Assembly (NCBI RefSeq): GCF_038502225.1 | Contig: NC_091323.1 | Span: 25,510,237-25,574,236 of the forward strand | Source of the DNA: Cherax quadricarinatus | Taxonomy: Eukaryota; Arthropoda; Malacostraca; Decapoda; Parastacidae | Length of the DNA: 64,000 nt | Direction: 5' to 3' | In this document: one piece after another, positions 36,940 to 49,446 of the stretch | Numbering within the stretch: the stretch's first letter is position 1 | Layout: every line of letters starts with the position of its first letter | Notes under the pieces: model-generated | What the model was told of the DNA's origin: nothing | Seen by the model: the letters and a program-made list of their open reading frames with translations, nothing else | The model's database searches: none | Translations under genes and position numbers: made by a program

Positions 36940-37657
36940 TTGATCATCCTACATTCAACATCGTCAAACACACTCTGATATTCGCCAGCACCATCCACAC
37001 ACTGGTCTTTCAATGTTTTCAATCCTTCCATCCCCACCTCTTCATTACCTTATCTCCCCTTCTATCATCAATTCCACTACATTTATATCGATGTTGCTAC
37101 TGCTGCTTCAGTGTTGTCAACTTTATACTTATCACCTATTTTTATGCGTATTATTTCCCACCTTCCTTCTTTATAATTAATCCCCCACATCCCGTCTTTA
37201 CTGTTTATCCCCCACCTCCTGTCTTAACAGTTTGTTACCACCTATATTTTTTCTTACAAATAATTACCACATTTTCTAAACCTCTCCAATTCTTCCTGCT
37301 GCTCTCGTGCCTCTGTCTCAGTCAAGTGTAGTCCCACATCTCTCAACACTTAGCTAGATCTATAAGAACAAGTGGGCCACTGGGTAACCCACCATTTAGT
37401 GTCATACACCAACACTGTGAAGCTCTAGACGACACTACTATGAACGTGAACTGCCTCAGTGTGTTGTTGAGAGGATCCATCAGCAGCGTTCCTTGGCCAA
37501 TAATGAACCATTAATAAACTTATTTTGACTTTATTTAATTTTACTTTTAACTTTTTCTTTTATTATTTAACCTGACCTGAGCGGTCAGATTTTGTTTCCT
37601 ATTTCCACTGTGGTATTTTATTCATATTTTTAGTTACCCGTTCTATTGTGATTTCTT

Positions 37658-37660
<3 letters not shown>
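36940..37660. other. Unique DNA, nothing recognised
   Basis: Pyrimidine-biased then AT-rich DNA. No gene supported. Confidence 0.4.

Positions 37661-37741
<81 letters not shown>
37661..37741. repeat. (TA)n microsatellite at the 5' edge of an RTE-like copy
   Basis: About 80 bp of TA dinucleotides ending exactly where the truncated LINE begins (tggtatacc). Confidence 0.97.
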
Positions 37742-39829
<2,088 letters not shown>

Positions 39830-42800
39830 ATATTTTTTTTTCAACAAGTTGGTCGTCTCCCACCAAGGCAGGGTGACCCAAAAAAGAAAGAAAATCCCCA
39901 AAAGGAAAATACTTTCATCATTCAACACTTTCACCACACTCACACATTATCACTGCTTTTGCAGAGGTGCTCAGAATACAACAGTTTAGAAGCATATACG
40001 TATAAAGATACACAACATATCCCTCCAAACTGCCAATATCCCAAACCCCTCCTTTAAAGTGCAGGCATTGTACTTCCCATTTCCAGGACTCAAGTCCGAC
40101 TATAAGAAAATAACCGGTTTCCCTGAATCCCTTCAGTAAATATTAATTACCCTGCTCACACTCCAACAGATCGTCAGGTCCCAAGTATCATTCGTCTCCA
40201 TTCACTCCTATCTAACACGCTCATGCACGCTTGCTGGAAGTCCAAGCCCCTCGCCCACAAAACCTCCTTTACCCCCTCTTTCCAACCCTTTCGAGGACGA
40301 CCCCTACCCCTCTTTCCTTCCCCTATAGATTTATATGCTTTCCATGTCATTCTACTTTGATCCATTCTCTCTAAATGACCAAACCACCTCAACAACCCCT
40401 CTTCTGCCCTCTGACTAATGCTTTTATTAACTCCACACCTTCTCCTAATTTCCACACTCCGAATTTTCTGCATAATATTTACACCACACATTGCCCTTAG
40501 ACAGGACATCTCCACTGCCTCCAACCGTCTCCTCGCTGCTGCATTTACCACCCAAGCTTCACATCCATATAACAGTGTTGGTACTACTATACTTTCATAC
40601 ATTCCCTTCTTTGCCTCCATAGATAACGTTTTTTGACTCCACATATACCTCAACGCACCACTCACCTTTTTTCCCTCATCAATTCTATGATTAACCTCAT
40701 CCTTCAATCCATCTGCCGACACGTCAACTCCCAAGTATCTGAAAACATTCACTTCTTCCATACTCCTCCTCCCCAATTTGATATCCAATTTTTCTTTATC
40801 TAAATCATTTGATACCCTCATCACCTTACTCTTTTCTATGTTCACTTTCAACTTTCTACCTTTACACACATTCTCAAACTCATCCACTAACCTTTGCAAT
40901 TTTTCTTTAGAATCTCCCATAAGCACAGTATCATCAGCAAAAAGTAACTGTGTCAATTCCCATTTTGAATTTGATTCCCCATAATTTAATCCCACCCCTC
41001 TCCCGAACACCCTAGCATTTACTTCTTTTACAACCCCATCTATAAATATATTAAACAACCATGGTGACATTACACATCCCTGTCTAAGACCTACTTTTAC
41101 CGGGAAGTAGTCTCCCTCTCTTCTACACACCCTAACCTGAGCCTCACTATCCTCATAAAAGCTCTTTACAGCATTTAGTAACTTACCACCTATTCCATAG
41201 ACTTGCAACATCTGCCACATTGCTCCTCTATCCACTCTATCATATGCCTTTTCTAAATCCATAAATGCAATAAAAACTTCCCTACCTTTATCTAAATACT
41301 GTTCACATATATGCTTCAATGTAAACACTTGATCTACACATCCCCTACCCACTCTGAAGCCTCCTTGCTCATCCGCAATTCTACATTCTGTCTTACCTCT
41401 AATTCTTTCAATTATAACTCTACCGTATACTTTTCCTGGTATACTCAGTAAACTTATTCCTCTATAATTTTTACAATCTCTTTTGTCCCCTTTCCCTTTA
41501 TATAAAGGAACTATACACGCTCTCCGCCAATCCCTAGGTACCTTCCCCTCTTTCATACATTTATTAAACAAAAGTACCAACCACTCCAACACTATATCCC
41601 CCTCTGCTTTTAACATTTCTGTCATGATCCCATCAGTTCCAGCTGCTTTACCCCCTTTCATTCTACGTAATGCCTCACGTATCTCCACCACATTTACATT
41701 CTGCTCTTCTTCACTCCTAAAAGATGGTATACCTCCCTGGCCAGTGCATGAAATTACCGCCTCCCTTTCTTCCTCAACATTTAAAAGTTCCTCAAAATAT
41801 TCTCGCCATCTACCTAATACCTCCCTCTCCCCATCTACTAACTCCCCTACTCTGTTTTTAACTGACAAATCCATACTTTCCCTAGGCTTTCTTAACTTGT
41901 TTAACTCACTCCAAAATTTTTTCTTATTTTCATTAAAATTTCTTGACAGTGCCTCTCCCACTCTTTCATCTGCTCTCCTTTTGCACTCTCTCACCACTCT
42001 CTTCACCTTTCTTTTACTCTCCATATACTCTGCTCTTCTTATAACACTTCTGCTTTGTAAAAACCTCTCGTAAGCTACCTTTTTCTCTTTTATCACACCC
42101 TTTACTTCATCATTCCACCAATCACTCCTCTTTCCTCCTGCCCCCACCCTCCTATAACCACAAACTTCTGCCCCACATTCTAATACTGCATTTTTAAAAC
42201 TATTCCAACCCTCTTCAACCCCCCCACTACTCATCTTTGCACTAGCCCACCTTTCTGCCAATAGTCGCTTATATCTCGCCCGAACTTCCTCCTCCCTTAG
42301 TTTATACACTTTCACCTCCCTCTTACTTGTTGTTGCCACCTTCCTCTTTTCCCATCTACCTCTTACTCTAACTGTAGCTACAACTAAATAATGATCTGAT
42401 ATATCAGTTGCCCCTCTATAAACATGTACATCCTGGAGCCTACCCATCAACCTTTTATCCACCAATACATAATCTAACAAACTACTTTCATTACGTGCTA
42501 CATCATACCTTGTATATTTATTTATCCTCTTTTTCATAAAATATGTATTACTTATTACCAAATTTCTTTCTACACATAGCTCAATTAAAGGCTCCCCATT
42601 TACATTTACCCCTGGCACCCCAAATTTACCTACTACTCCCTCCATAACATTTTTACCCACTTTAGCATTGAAATCCCCAACCACCATTACTCTCACACTT
42701 GATTCAAAACTCCCCACGCATTCACTCAACATTTCCCAGAATCTCTCTCTCTCCTCTACACTTCTCTCTTCTCCAGGTGCATACACGCTTACTATAACCC

Positions 42801-43512
42801 ACTTTTCACATCCAATCTTTATTTTACTCCACATAATCCTTGAATTTATGCATTTGTAGTCCCTCTTTTCCTGCCATAGCTTATCCTTCAACATTATTGC
42901 TACTCCTTCTTTAGCTCTAACTCTATTTGAAACCCCTGACCTAATCCCATTTATTCCTCTCCATTGAAACTCTCCCACCCCCTTCAGCTTCGTTTCACTT
43001 AAAGCCAGGACATCCAGCTTCTTCTCATTCATAACATCCACAATCATCTCTTTCTTATCATTTGCACAACATCCACGCACATTCAGACTTCCCACTTTGA
43101 CAATTTTCTTCTTCTTATTCTTTTTAGTAATCTTTACAGGAAAAGGGGTTACTAGCCCATTGTTCCCGGCATTTTAGTTGACTTTTACAACACGCATGGC
43201 TTACGGAGGAAAGATTCTTATTCCACTTCCCCATGGATATAAAAGGAAAAGTAATAAGACCAAGAACTATTAAGATAAAATCAAAGAAAACTCAGAAGAG
43301 TGTGTATAAATAAACATGTACATGTATGTGTAGTGTGACCTAAGTGTAAGTAGAAGTAGCAAGACGTACCTGTAATCTTGCATATTTATGAGACAGACAA
43401 AAGACACCAGCAATCCTACCATCATGTAAAACAATTACAGGCTTTCGTTTTACACTCACTTGGCAGGACGGTAGTACCTCCCTGGGTGGTTGCTGTCTAC
43501 CAACCTACTACC
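39830..43512 (-). mobile_element. RTE-like LINE, apparently full-length copy
   Basis: About 3.7 kb. On the minus strand it starts ggtagtaggttggtagacag, has about 0.4 kb of 5' leader, one long frame (see 40174-43095), and a 3' end of about 340 bp closing with caccctgccttggtgggaga then cttgttgaaa. The 5' start is supported by the derivative at 44809, which begins with the same bases next to a (TA)n tract. A (TA)n tract also abuts this copy's 5' side (43524-43584). No target duplication could be read because of the TA DNA. Confidence 0.85.
40174..43095 (-). CDS. RTE-like retrotransposon endonuclease/reverse transcriptase, 973 codons, intact
   Basis: Encodes the enzyme that nicks target DNA and reverse-transcribes the element RNA. 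An apurinic-type endonuclease fills residues 1-245: SLNVRG near 3, SET at 33-35, GDFN at 140-143, SDH at 233-235. Reverse transcriptase follows (about 465-760): DGIMTEMLK, KNYRGISLLS, FMDLEKAYD with D613, GLRQGCVMSP, and FADD with D721 and D722. The C-terminus has RWFGHLER and GRGRPRKGW, usual for RTE-like LINEs; there is no RNase H. All expected catalytic residues are present and no stop interrupts. The first codon here is GTG. The frame is open 29 codons further upstream to a TAA with no ATG, and the first internal ATG lies beyond the endonuclease's first motif. Start choice is therefore unresolved. It is probably a young copy. Confidence 0.92.
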   Translation of the reverse strand: MGSLNVRGCCANDKKEMIVDVMNEKKLDVLALSETKLKGVGEFQWRGINGIRSGVSNRVRAKEGVAIMLKDKLWQEKRDYKCINSRIMWSKIKIGCEKWVIVSVYAPGEERSVEERERFWEMLSECVGSFESSVRVMVVGDFNAKVGKNVMEGVVGKFGVPGVNVNGEPLIELCVERNLVISNTYFMKKRINKYTRYDVARNESSLLDYVLVDKRLMGRLQDVHVYRGATDISDHYLVVATVRVRGRWEKRKVATTSKREVKVYKLREEEVRARYKRLLAERWASAKMSSGGVEEGWNSFKNAVLECGAEVCGYRRVGAGGKRSDWWNDEVKGVIKEKKVAYERFLQSRSVIRRAEYMESKRKVKRVVRECKRRADERVGEALSRNFNENKKKFWSELNKLRKPRESMDLSVKNRVGELVDGEREVLGRWREYFEELLNVEEEREAVISCTGQGGIPSFRSEEEQNVNVVEIREALRRMKGGKAAGTDGIMTEMLKAEGDIVLEWLVLLFNKCMKEGKVPRDWRRACIVPLYKGKGDKRDCKNYRGISLLSIPGKVYGRVIIERIRGKTECRIADEQGGFRVGRGCVDQVFTLKHICEQYLDKGREVFIAFMDLEKAYDRVDRGAMWQMLQVYGIGGKLLNAVKSFYEDSEAQVRVCRREGDYFPVKVGLRQGCVMSPWLFNIFIDGVVKEVNARVFGRGVGLNYGESNSKWELTQLLFADDTVLMGDSKEKLQRLVDEFENVCKGRKLKVNIEKSKVMRVSNDLDKEKLDIKLGRRSMEEVNVFRYLGVDVSADGLKDEVNHRIDEGKKVSGALRYMWSQKTLSMEAKKGMYESIVVPTLLYGCEAWVVNAAARRRLEAVEMSCLRAMCGVNIMQKIRSVEIRRRCGVNKSISQRAEEGLLRWFGHLERMDQSRMTWKAYKSIGEGKRGRGRPRKGWKEGVKEVLWARGLDFQQACMSVLDRSEWRRMILGT

Positions 43513-43521
43513 TATAATTAC

Positions 43522-43523
<2 letters not shown>

Positions 43524-43584
<61 letters not shown>
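43524..43584. repeat. (TA)n microsatellite
   Basis: Lies between the 5' end of the full-length LINE and a fragment of the inverted-repeat element. Confidence 0.97.
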
Positions 43585-43590
<6 letters not shown>

Positions 43591-44768
43591 CAAAGCTCTT
43601 ATTGCCGAATAAGGCAAGCAAAAATTTGTGTATCTTGTGATGTAGTTCAGCTGGGCTTGTGAGGTCTCTTGGGAGACCTAATTTAACCAATTATATGGTC
43701 ACCTTGCCTTGGCAAATGTCTGTCAGAGACACACCTTTTCGGCTTATGTATCAGCTCCTTTGTTCGTCACTGGCGTTAGATCCAGGCGTCAGGTCGTACA
43801 CGGGGTTGTGGAGGGTGCTTGGACCACCATATAATTATGCCCAAGGAACAGCTGAGCAGAGGAGATTCGTGCAGAGCTCTGGCCTGGGTGCAGAGCTCTG
43901 AGCAGAAAGACTTCGAGCGGAGGTGCTGCTGGGGTGCAGGGCTCGGGAGAAGGCTGCTGAAGTCTCTGGAGGAGACTGTTGGAGACATTGGGCAGAGTAC
44001 TGGCTTCGAGCAGTACTCGTGCTGTGTAGGTCTTGGGACCTGTGGCTTAGTTCCTGTGATGAACTGTCCTCTGAACCATATTGTAAGTTATATTCATTTT
44101 GGTCAAGTTGATTGTGTTCCCTGTCTCACTGCTTATATGTACCACCACATTTATCTAAACCACAATAATGTTCTCCTGTTCCCAAATATATTATTGTACA
44201 AGGACTTAATAATAAACTGTGTTTGAGTAGAATAGTAATATTCACTGTCCCCGTTATTTGTTCTTCTATTCATTATTTTATTTCAAGTAGTGAAAGGGTG
44301 AGTAGTGTGGTGGGTTGAGTAATGAGAGGTGAGGATGTAGTCACCAGTGACCTCACATCACCGACCTCCGCTAATCATCTCTCCTACCTACCTCCGCTAA
44401 TCATACCTCTCCTACCACCGCGCCAGCCTATCCCCTGCCTATACATACTCCCTTACTCCCATATTCCCCGATTATGCTTACGTTCCAATACCCCCCTACA
44501 TGACAATGCAATAATTTCGCAAAAATCATTCTGAACCTAAGGAAAAAATATATTTCACTGTGTTTGTTTATTAAATTATTGTAGATTAAATTAGGCTACG
44601 TTAAACTGCGCTTATTATAATAAGTTTTCTAAGGTTCTTTTGGTACAAAATTATTAATTTTTACATTAACATAAATGAAAAAATATATCTTTAAAGGTAA
44701 GATTTTTTTTTCGAAAGGACTTTATTTTAAATGAGTTCTTGCTAACTGACCAATTTTGCCTATTCGGC

Positions 44769-44775
<7 letters not shown>
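43585..44775 (-). mobile_element. Inverted-repeat element copy split by an 870 bp insertion
   Basis: 43585-43635 (aaatagcaaagctcttattg onward to aaaatttgtgtat) and 44506-44775 (gcaataatttcgcaaaaatc onward to cctattcggcac) are adjacent parts of the element that is complete at 63401-63796. Other copies run continuously across this point (tttgtgcatgcaataatttc at 34705), so this copy was cut by a later insertion. Its outer left end is truncated at the (TA)n tract. Confidence 0.8.
43636..44505. mobile_element. Putative solo LTR inserted in the inverted-repeat element
   Basis: The insert starts tgtgatgtag and ends ctacatgaca, so the ends are TG and CA with partly inverted heptamers. A polyadenylation-type AATAAA lies at 44211. 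There is no internal coding region. Flanking four bases (atct, atgc) match only at two positions, so a target duplication is weak. The insertion itself is well supported by the split host element; the LTR identity is inference. It could instead be another non-coding insertion. Confidence 0.4.

Positions 44776-44808
<33 letters not shown>
44773..44808. repeat. (TA)n microsatellite
   Basis: Joins the end of the inverted-repeat element (ttcggcacaaca) to the 5' end of the LINE derivative. Confidence 0.95.
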
Positions 44809-44810
<2 letters not shown>

Positions 44811-45295
44811 TAGTAGGTTGGTAGACAGCAACCACCCAGGGAGGTACTACCGTCCTGCCAAGTGAGTGTAAAACGAAAGCCTGTGATTGTTTTACATGAT
44901 GGTATAATTGCTGGTGTCCATTTTTCTGTCTCATAAACATGCAAGGTTTCAGGTATGTCTTGCTACTTCTACTTACACTTAGGTCACACTACACATACAT
45001 GTACAAGCATATATATATACACACACCCCTCTGGGTTTTCTTCTATTTTCTTTCTAGTTCTTGTTCTTGTTTATTTCCTCTTACCTCCATGGGGAAGTGG
45101 AACAGAATTCTTCCTCCGTAAGCCATACGTGTTGTAAGAGGCAACTAAAATGCCAGGAGCAAGGGGCTAGTAACCCCTTCTCCTGTATATATTACTAAAT
45201 GTGAAAGGAGAAACTTTCGTTTATCCTTTTGGGCAACCCTGCCTCGGTGGGATCCGGCCGGTGTGTTTAATGAAAGAAAGAAAGAAATAAAGAAA

Positions 45296-45298
<3 letters not shown>
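44809..45298 (+). mobile_element. Internally deleted RTE-like derivative (5' leader joined to 3' end)
   Basis: The first 390 bp, from ggtagtaggttggtagacag to tatattactaaa, match the 5' leader of the full-length LINE (43512-43130). After a short linker the sequence jumps to the LINE 3' end (caaccctgcctcggtgggat at 45233), followed by a gaaagaaagaaa tail and (TA)n. About 3.2 kb, including the whole coding frame, is missing. Having both ends of an autonomous element and no coding region fits a non-autonomous partner that could be mobilised in trans. Confidence 0.85.

Positions 45299-45358
<60 letters not shown>
45299..45358. repeat. (TA)n microsatellite
   Basis: Follows the tail of the LINE derivative. 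Confidence 0.97.
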
Positions 45359-45359
<1 letters not shown>

Positions 45360-45364
45360 CAATG

Positions 45365-45597
45365 TGCAGCACCACTAACCTTATTATAACCAGCACAATT
45401 TTGCCTAATCCATCTTAATATATTTTACATAGGTTTTCAATAATTTAACAACAAACACAATGAAATTTTTTTTTTCGTTAGGCTCAAAATGATTTTTGCA
45501 AAAATATTGCATACACAAATTTACGCTTGCCTTATGCGGCAAGAAGAGCGTTGCTATTTAAACCAAAATTGCAAGTTTTACCTATTCGGCACGACAT
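45365..45597 (+). mobile_element. Inverted-repeat element, truncated copy
   Basis: From ctaaccttattataac to cctattcggcacgacat it matches the right 60% of the complete element at 63401-63796, same orientation. The intact terminus abuts (TA)n. Confidence 0.85.
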
Positions 45598-45598
<1 letters not shown>

Positions 45599-45673
<75 letters not shown>

Positions 45674-45678
45674 AATAT
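45599..45678. repeat. (TA)n microsatellite
   Basis: TA dinucleotides with two taatata slips at the right edge. Confidence 0.97.
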
Positions 45679-45726
45679 ATGGAGGTAACACCTCTGGTAC
45701 TGGACTGGGGACTCATCCTCATGGAA
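45679..45726 (-). mobile_element. 3' end fragment of the restriction-endonuclease-type LINE
   Basis: ggaggtaacacctctggtac, then gggactcatcctcatgg resembles aaggaggtaccacctctaga and ggatcctcatcctt at 50001-50045, where it closes the LINE relic next to a (TA)n tract. Here too it directly follows (TA)n. Confidence 0.5.
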
Positions 45727-46100
45727 TCGTGCCTCCACCTCCTGATTTCTCCTGACCTTCTCTTTATTCCTCTCTCCACCTTTTTCTTTCTCATAGCTAT
45801 CTTACTCATGCCACCTGCCACAGGTCCTCCCATCCAATCCCTTCCCCACCCTGAAACTCCTATCATCCACCTCCTCCTCCTCCTTCACACTTTTCCTCTC
45901 GTAGCTTCTACTCCACATCATCATCACGGCCAGCGTCTCCCTCTCTTGCGACCTTACCTAAATAAAATGTAAAAATTCTGACGAAAAGTGGAGGCTTGTT
46001 CTTTTCACCAGACCTCAGCTTAGCGTACCTCCATTATGCCATTCCTGTTTCTCCAGACACGAGTGGAGGGAATGACGCGGGTGCACGCACGCATGCATTC
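45727..46100. other. Pyrimidine-rich unique DNA
   Basis: CCTCC-rich sequence without a supported gene; unremarkable after 45970. Confidence 0.45.
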
Positions 46101-46109
46101 ACACACGCG

Positions 46110-46202
<93 letters not shown>
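46101..46202. repeat. (CG)/(AC)n microsatellite
   Basis: acacgcgcacgcgcgcgc leads into about 85 bp of AC dinucleotides just upstream of CR1-type copy B. Confidence 0.97.
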
Positions 46203-46205
<3 letters not shown>

Positions 46206-46242
46206 CTCACACACGAGACAGAAGGGACTCCAGAAAGACGGG

Positions 46243-47841
46243 GAGGTGGGGTGCACAACCAAGTACTGGACACAATAAATACAACCGAGGACAAAGTGAA
46301 GAGGCTGCTAAGCGAGCTAGATACCTCAAAGGCGATGGGGCTGGATAACATGTCTCCAGGGTCCTGAGAGAGTGAGCAGAGGCGCTATGTGTACCACTAA
46401 CAACAATATTCAACACATCTATCGAAACAGGGGCGACTACCTGAGGTATGGAAGACAGCAAATGTAGTCCCATTTTATAAAATAAAGAGTCAGACAAGAA
46501 GCATTAAACTACCGACCAGTGTCACTGATATGTATAGTATGCAAAGTCATGGAAAAGAGTATCAGGAGAGTGGTGGAGCACCTAGAAAGGAATGAGCTTA
46601 TCAACGACAGCCAACATGGTTTCAGGGACGGGAAATCCTTTGCCACAAACCAATTGGAGTTCTATGACAGGGTAACAGCAACAAGACAAGAGAGAGAGAG
46701 GGGTGGGTAGATTGAATTTCCTTGGACAGTAAGAAGGCGTTTGACACAGTCCCACACAAGAGATTAGTGCAAAAGCTGGAGGGCCAGGCAGGGATAACAG
46801 AGAAGGCACCGCAATGGATCAGGGAATACCTGTCAGGAAGACAACAGCGAGGCGAGGTGTCAGAGTGGGCGCCTGTGACGAGCAGGGTTCCACAGGGGTC
46901 AGTCCTATAACCAGTACTGTTTTTGGTATTTGTGAATGACATGACGGAAGGAATAGATTCAGAGATGTCCCTGTTTGCAGATGATGTAAAGTTGACGAGA
47001 AGAATTCAATCGGACGAGGACCAGGCAGAATTACAGAGAGATCTGGACAGGCTGCAGGACTGGTCCAGAAACTGGCTCCTGGAGTTCAACCCCATGGAGA
47101 CTGGGGAAGGGCAAAGAAGACCACAGACGGAGTACAGTCTAGGGGGCCAGAGACCACAAACCTCACTCAAGGAAAAGGATCTTGGTGTGAGCGTAACATC
47201 AGGCACATCTGAGGCGCACATCAAGCAAATAACTGCCGCAGCATACGGGCGCCTATCAAACCTAAGAACAGCATTCCGACATCTTAATAAGGAATCATTC
47301 AGAACACTGTACACCGTGTACGTTAAGCCTATATTCGAGTATGCAGGAGCAGTTTGGAATCCACACCTAGCCAAGCACGTAATGAAACTAGAGAAAGGGC
47401 AAAGGTCTGCAACAAGACTAGTCCCGGAGCTAAAGGGCATGTCCTACTAGGGAAAGTTAAAGGAAATCGACCTGACGACACTGGAGGACAGGAGAGATAG
47501 AGTGGATATGATAACGACATATAAAATACCGAGAGAAATCGACAGGGTAGACAGAGACAGGATGTTCCAGAGATGGGACACAGAAACAAGGGGCACAGTT
47601 GGAAGTTAAAGACTCATATGAATCACAGGGATGTAAGGAAGTATTTCTTCATTAAGAGTTGTCAGGAAATGGAATAGTCTGGGAAGTGATGTAGTGGAGG
47701 CAGGATCCATACATAGCTTTAAGGAGAGGTATGATAAAGCTAATAGAACAGGAAGAGTGACCTAGTACCGACCAGTGGAGAGGCGGGGCCAGGAGCTATG
47801 ATTCGACTCCTCCAACCACAATTAGATGAGTACACACACAC
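46243..47841 (+). pseudogene. CR1-type non-LTR retrotransposon, copy B (broken)
   Basis: 5'-truncated copy covering RT and the C-terminal region. Recognisable parts: YRPVSLICIVCKVMEK (as broken frame, 46500-46560), SQHGFRDGKS, SKKAFDTVPHKRL, FADDVKL at about 46975, LLEFNP, TLYTVYVKP, PHLAKHV. It is broken by a stop where copy C has GSVLGP (cagtcctataaccagtac), an indel near 46370, a deletion after caacccca at 47090, and a stop in the motif after KGMSY at 47448. The tail is attagatgagtac plus (AC)n, and copy C starts immediately after. Confidence 0.9.
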
Positions 47842-47843
47842 AG

Positions 47844-49446
47844 AAGTGAAGAGGCTTCTGAGTGAGCTAGATACCTCAAAGGCAATGGGGCCAGATAACA
47901 TCTCTCCATGGGTCCTGAGAGAGGGAGCAGAGGCGCTATGTGTACCCCTAACAACAATATTCAATACATCTATCGAAACAGGGAGATTGCCTGAGGCATG
48001 GAAGACAGCAAATGTGGTCCCAATCTTTAAAAAAGGAGACAGACATGAAGCACTAAACTACAGACCAGTGTCACTGACATGTATAGTATGCAAAATCATG
48101 GAAAAGATTGTCAGGAGAAGAATGGTGGACCATCTAGAAAGGAATGATCTCCTCACCAGCAGCCAACATGGTTTCAGAGATGGGAAATCCTGTGTCACAA
48201 ACCTACTGGAGTTCTATGACATGGTGACAGCAGTAAGACAAGAGAGAGAGGGGTGGGTGGATTGCATTTTCTTGGACTGCAAGAAGGCTTTTGACACAGT
48301 ACCACACAAGAGATTAGTGCAAAAACTGGAGGACCAAACAGGGATAACAGGGAAGGCACTGCAATGGATCAGGGAATACTTGTCAGGAAGACAGCAGCGA
48401 GTAATGGTACGTGGCGAGGTGTCAGAGTGGGCACCTGTGACCAGCGGGGTCCCACAGGGGTCAGTCCTAGGACCAGTGCTGTTTCTTGTATTTGTGAACG
48501 ACATGACGGAAGGAATAAACTCCGAGGTGTCCCTGTTTGCAGATGACGTGAAGTTGATGAGAAGAGTTCATTCGATCGAAGACCAGGCAGAACTACAAAG
48601 GGATCTGGACAGGCTGCAGACCTGGTCCAGAAACTGGCTCCTGGAGTTCAATCCCACCAAGTGCAAAGTCATGAGGATTGGGGAAGGGCAAAGAAGACCG
48701 CAGACGGAGTACAGTCTAGGGGGCCAGAGACTATAAACATCACAAGGAAAAAGATCTTGGGGTCAGTATAACACCAGGCACATCTCCTGAAGCGCACATC
48801 AACCAAATAACTGCCGCAGCATATGGGCGCCTGGCAAACCTCAGAACAGCATTCCGACATCTTAATAAGGAATCGTTCAGGACCCTGTACACCGTGTACG
48901 TTAGGCCCATATTAGAGTATGCGGCACCAGTTTGGAACCCACACCTAGCCAAGCATGTAAAGAAACTAGAGAAAGTGCAAAGGTTTACAACAAGACTAGT
49001 CCCAGAGTTAAGAGGTATGTCCTATGAGGAGAGGTTAAGGGAAATCAACCTGACGACACTGGAGGACAGGAGAGATAGGGGGGACATGATAACGACTTAC
49101 AAAATACTGAGAGGAATTGACAAGGTGGACAAAGACAGGATGTTCCAGAGACTGGACACAGCAACACGGGCACACAGTTGGAAGCTGAAGACACAGATGA
49201 ATCAAAGGGATGTTAGGAAGTATTTCTTCAGCCACAGAGTAGTCAGGAAGTGGAATAGTTTGGGAAGCGATGTAGTGGAGGCAGGATCCATACATAGCTT
49301 TAAGCAGAGGTACGATAAAGCTCATGGTTCAGGGAGAGTGACCTAGTAGCGACCAGTGAAGAGGCGGGGCCAGGAGCTTGGACTCGACCCCTGCAACCTC
49401 AACTAGGTGAGTACAACTAGGTGAGTACACACACACACACACACAC
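47844..49446 (+). pseudogene. CR1-type non-LTR retrotransposon, copy C (best copy, frameshifted)
   Basis: 5'-truncated element. An open frame to 48736 encodes most of RT: NYRPVSLTCIVCKIMEKIVR, SQHGFRDGKSCVTNLLEFYD, FLDCKKAFDTVPH, GVPQGSVLGP, SLFADDVKL and SRNWLLEFNPTKCKVMRIG. A small deletion in the stretch gactataaacatcacaagga shifts the frame (copy B has gaccacaaacctcactcaag). The C-terminal region resumes in another frame from about 48780 to 49346 (VRPILEYAAPVWNPHLAKHV, TTLEDRRDRGDMITTYKILR, RKYFFSHRVVRKWNSLGSDV). RT catalytic residues look intact. The 3' end has two exact aactaggtgagtac units (49401-49428), then (AC)n. The CR1 clade is inferred from these motifs and the short tandem tail. 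Confidence 0.9.

Noticed and set aside
36510..37331. 273-codon Leu/Ser/Pro-rich frame
   Set aside because: It lies in polypyrimidine tandem repeat and continues into pyrimidine-biased DNA. Composition alone explains it.
46036..46278. His/Thr repeat protein
   Set aside because: Translation of an (AC)n microsatellite.
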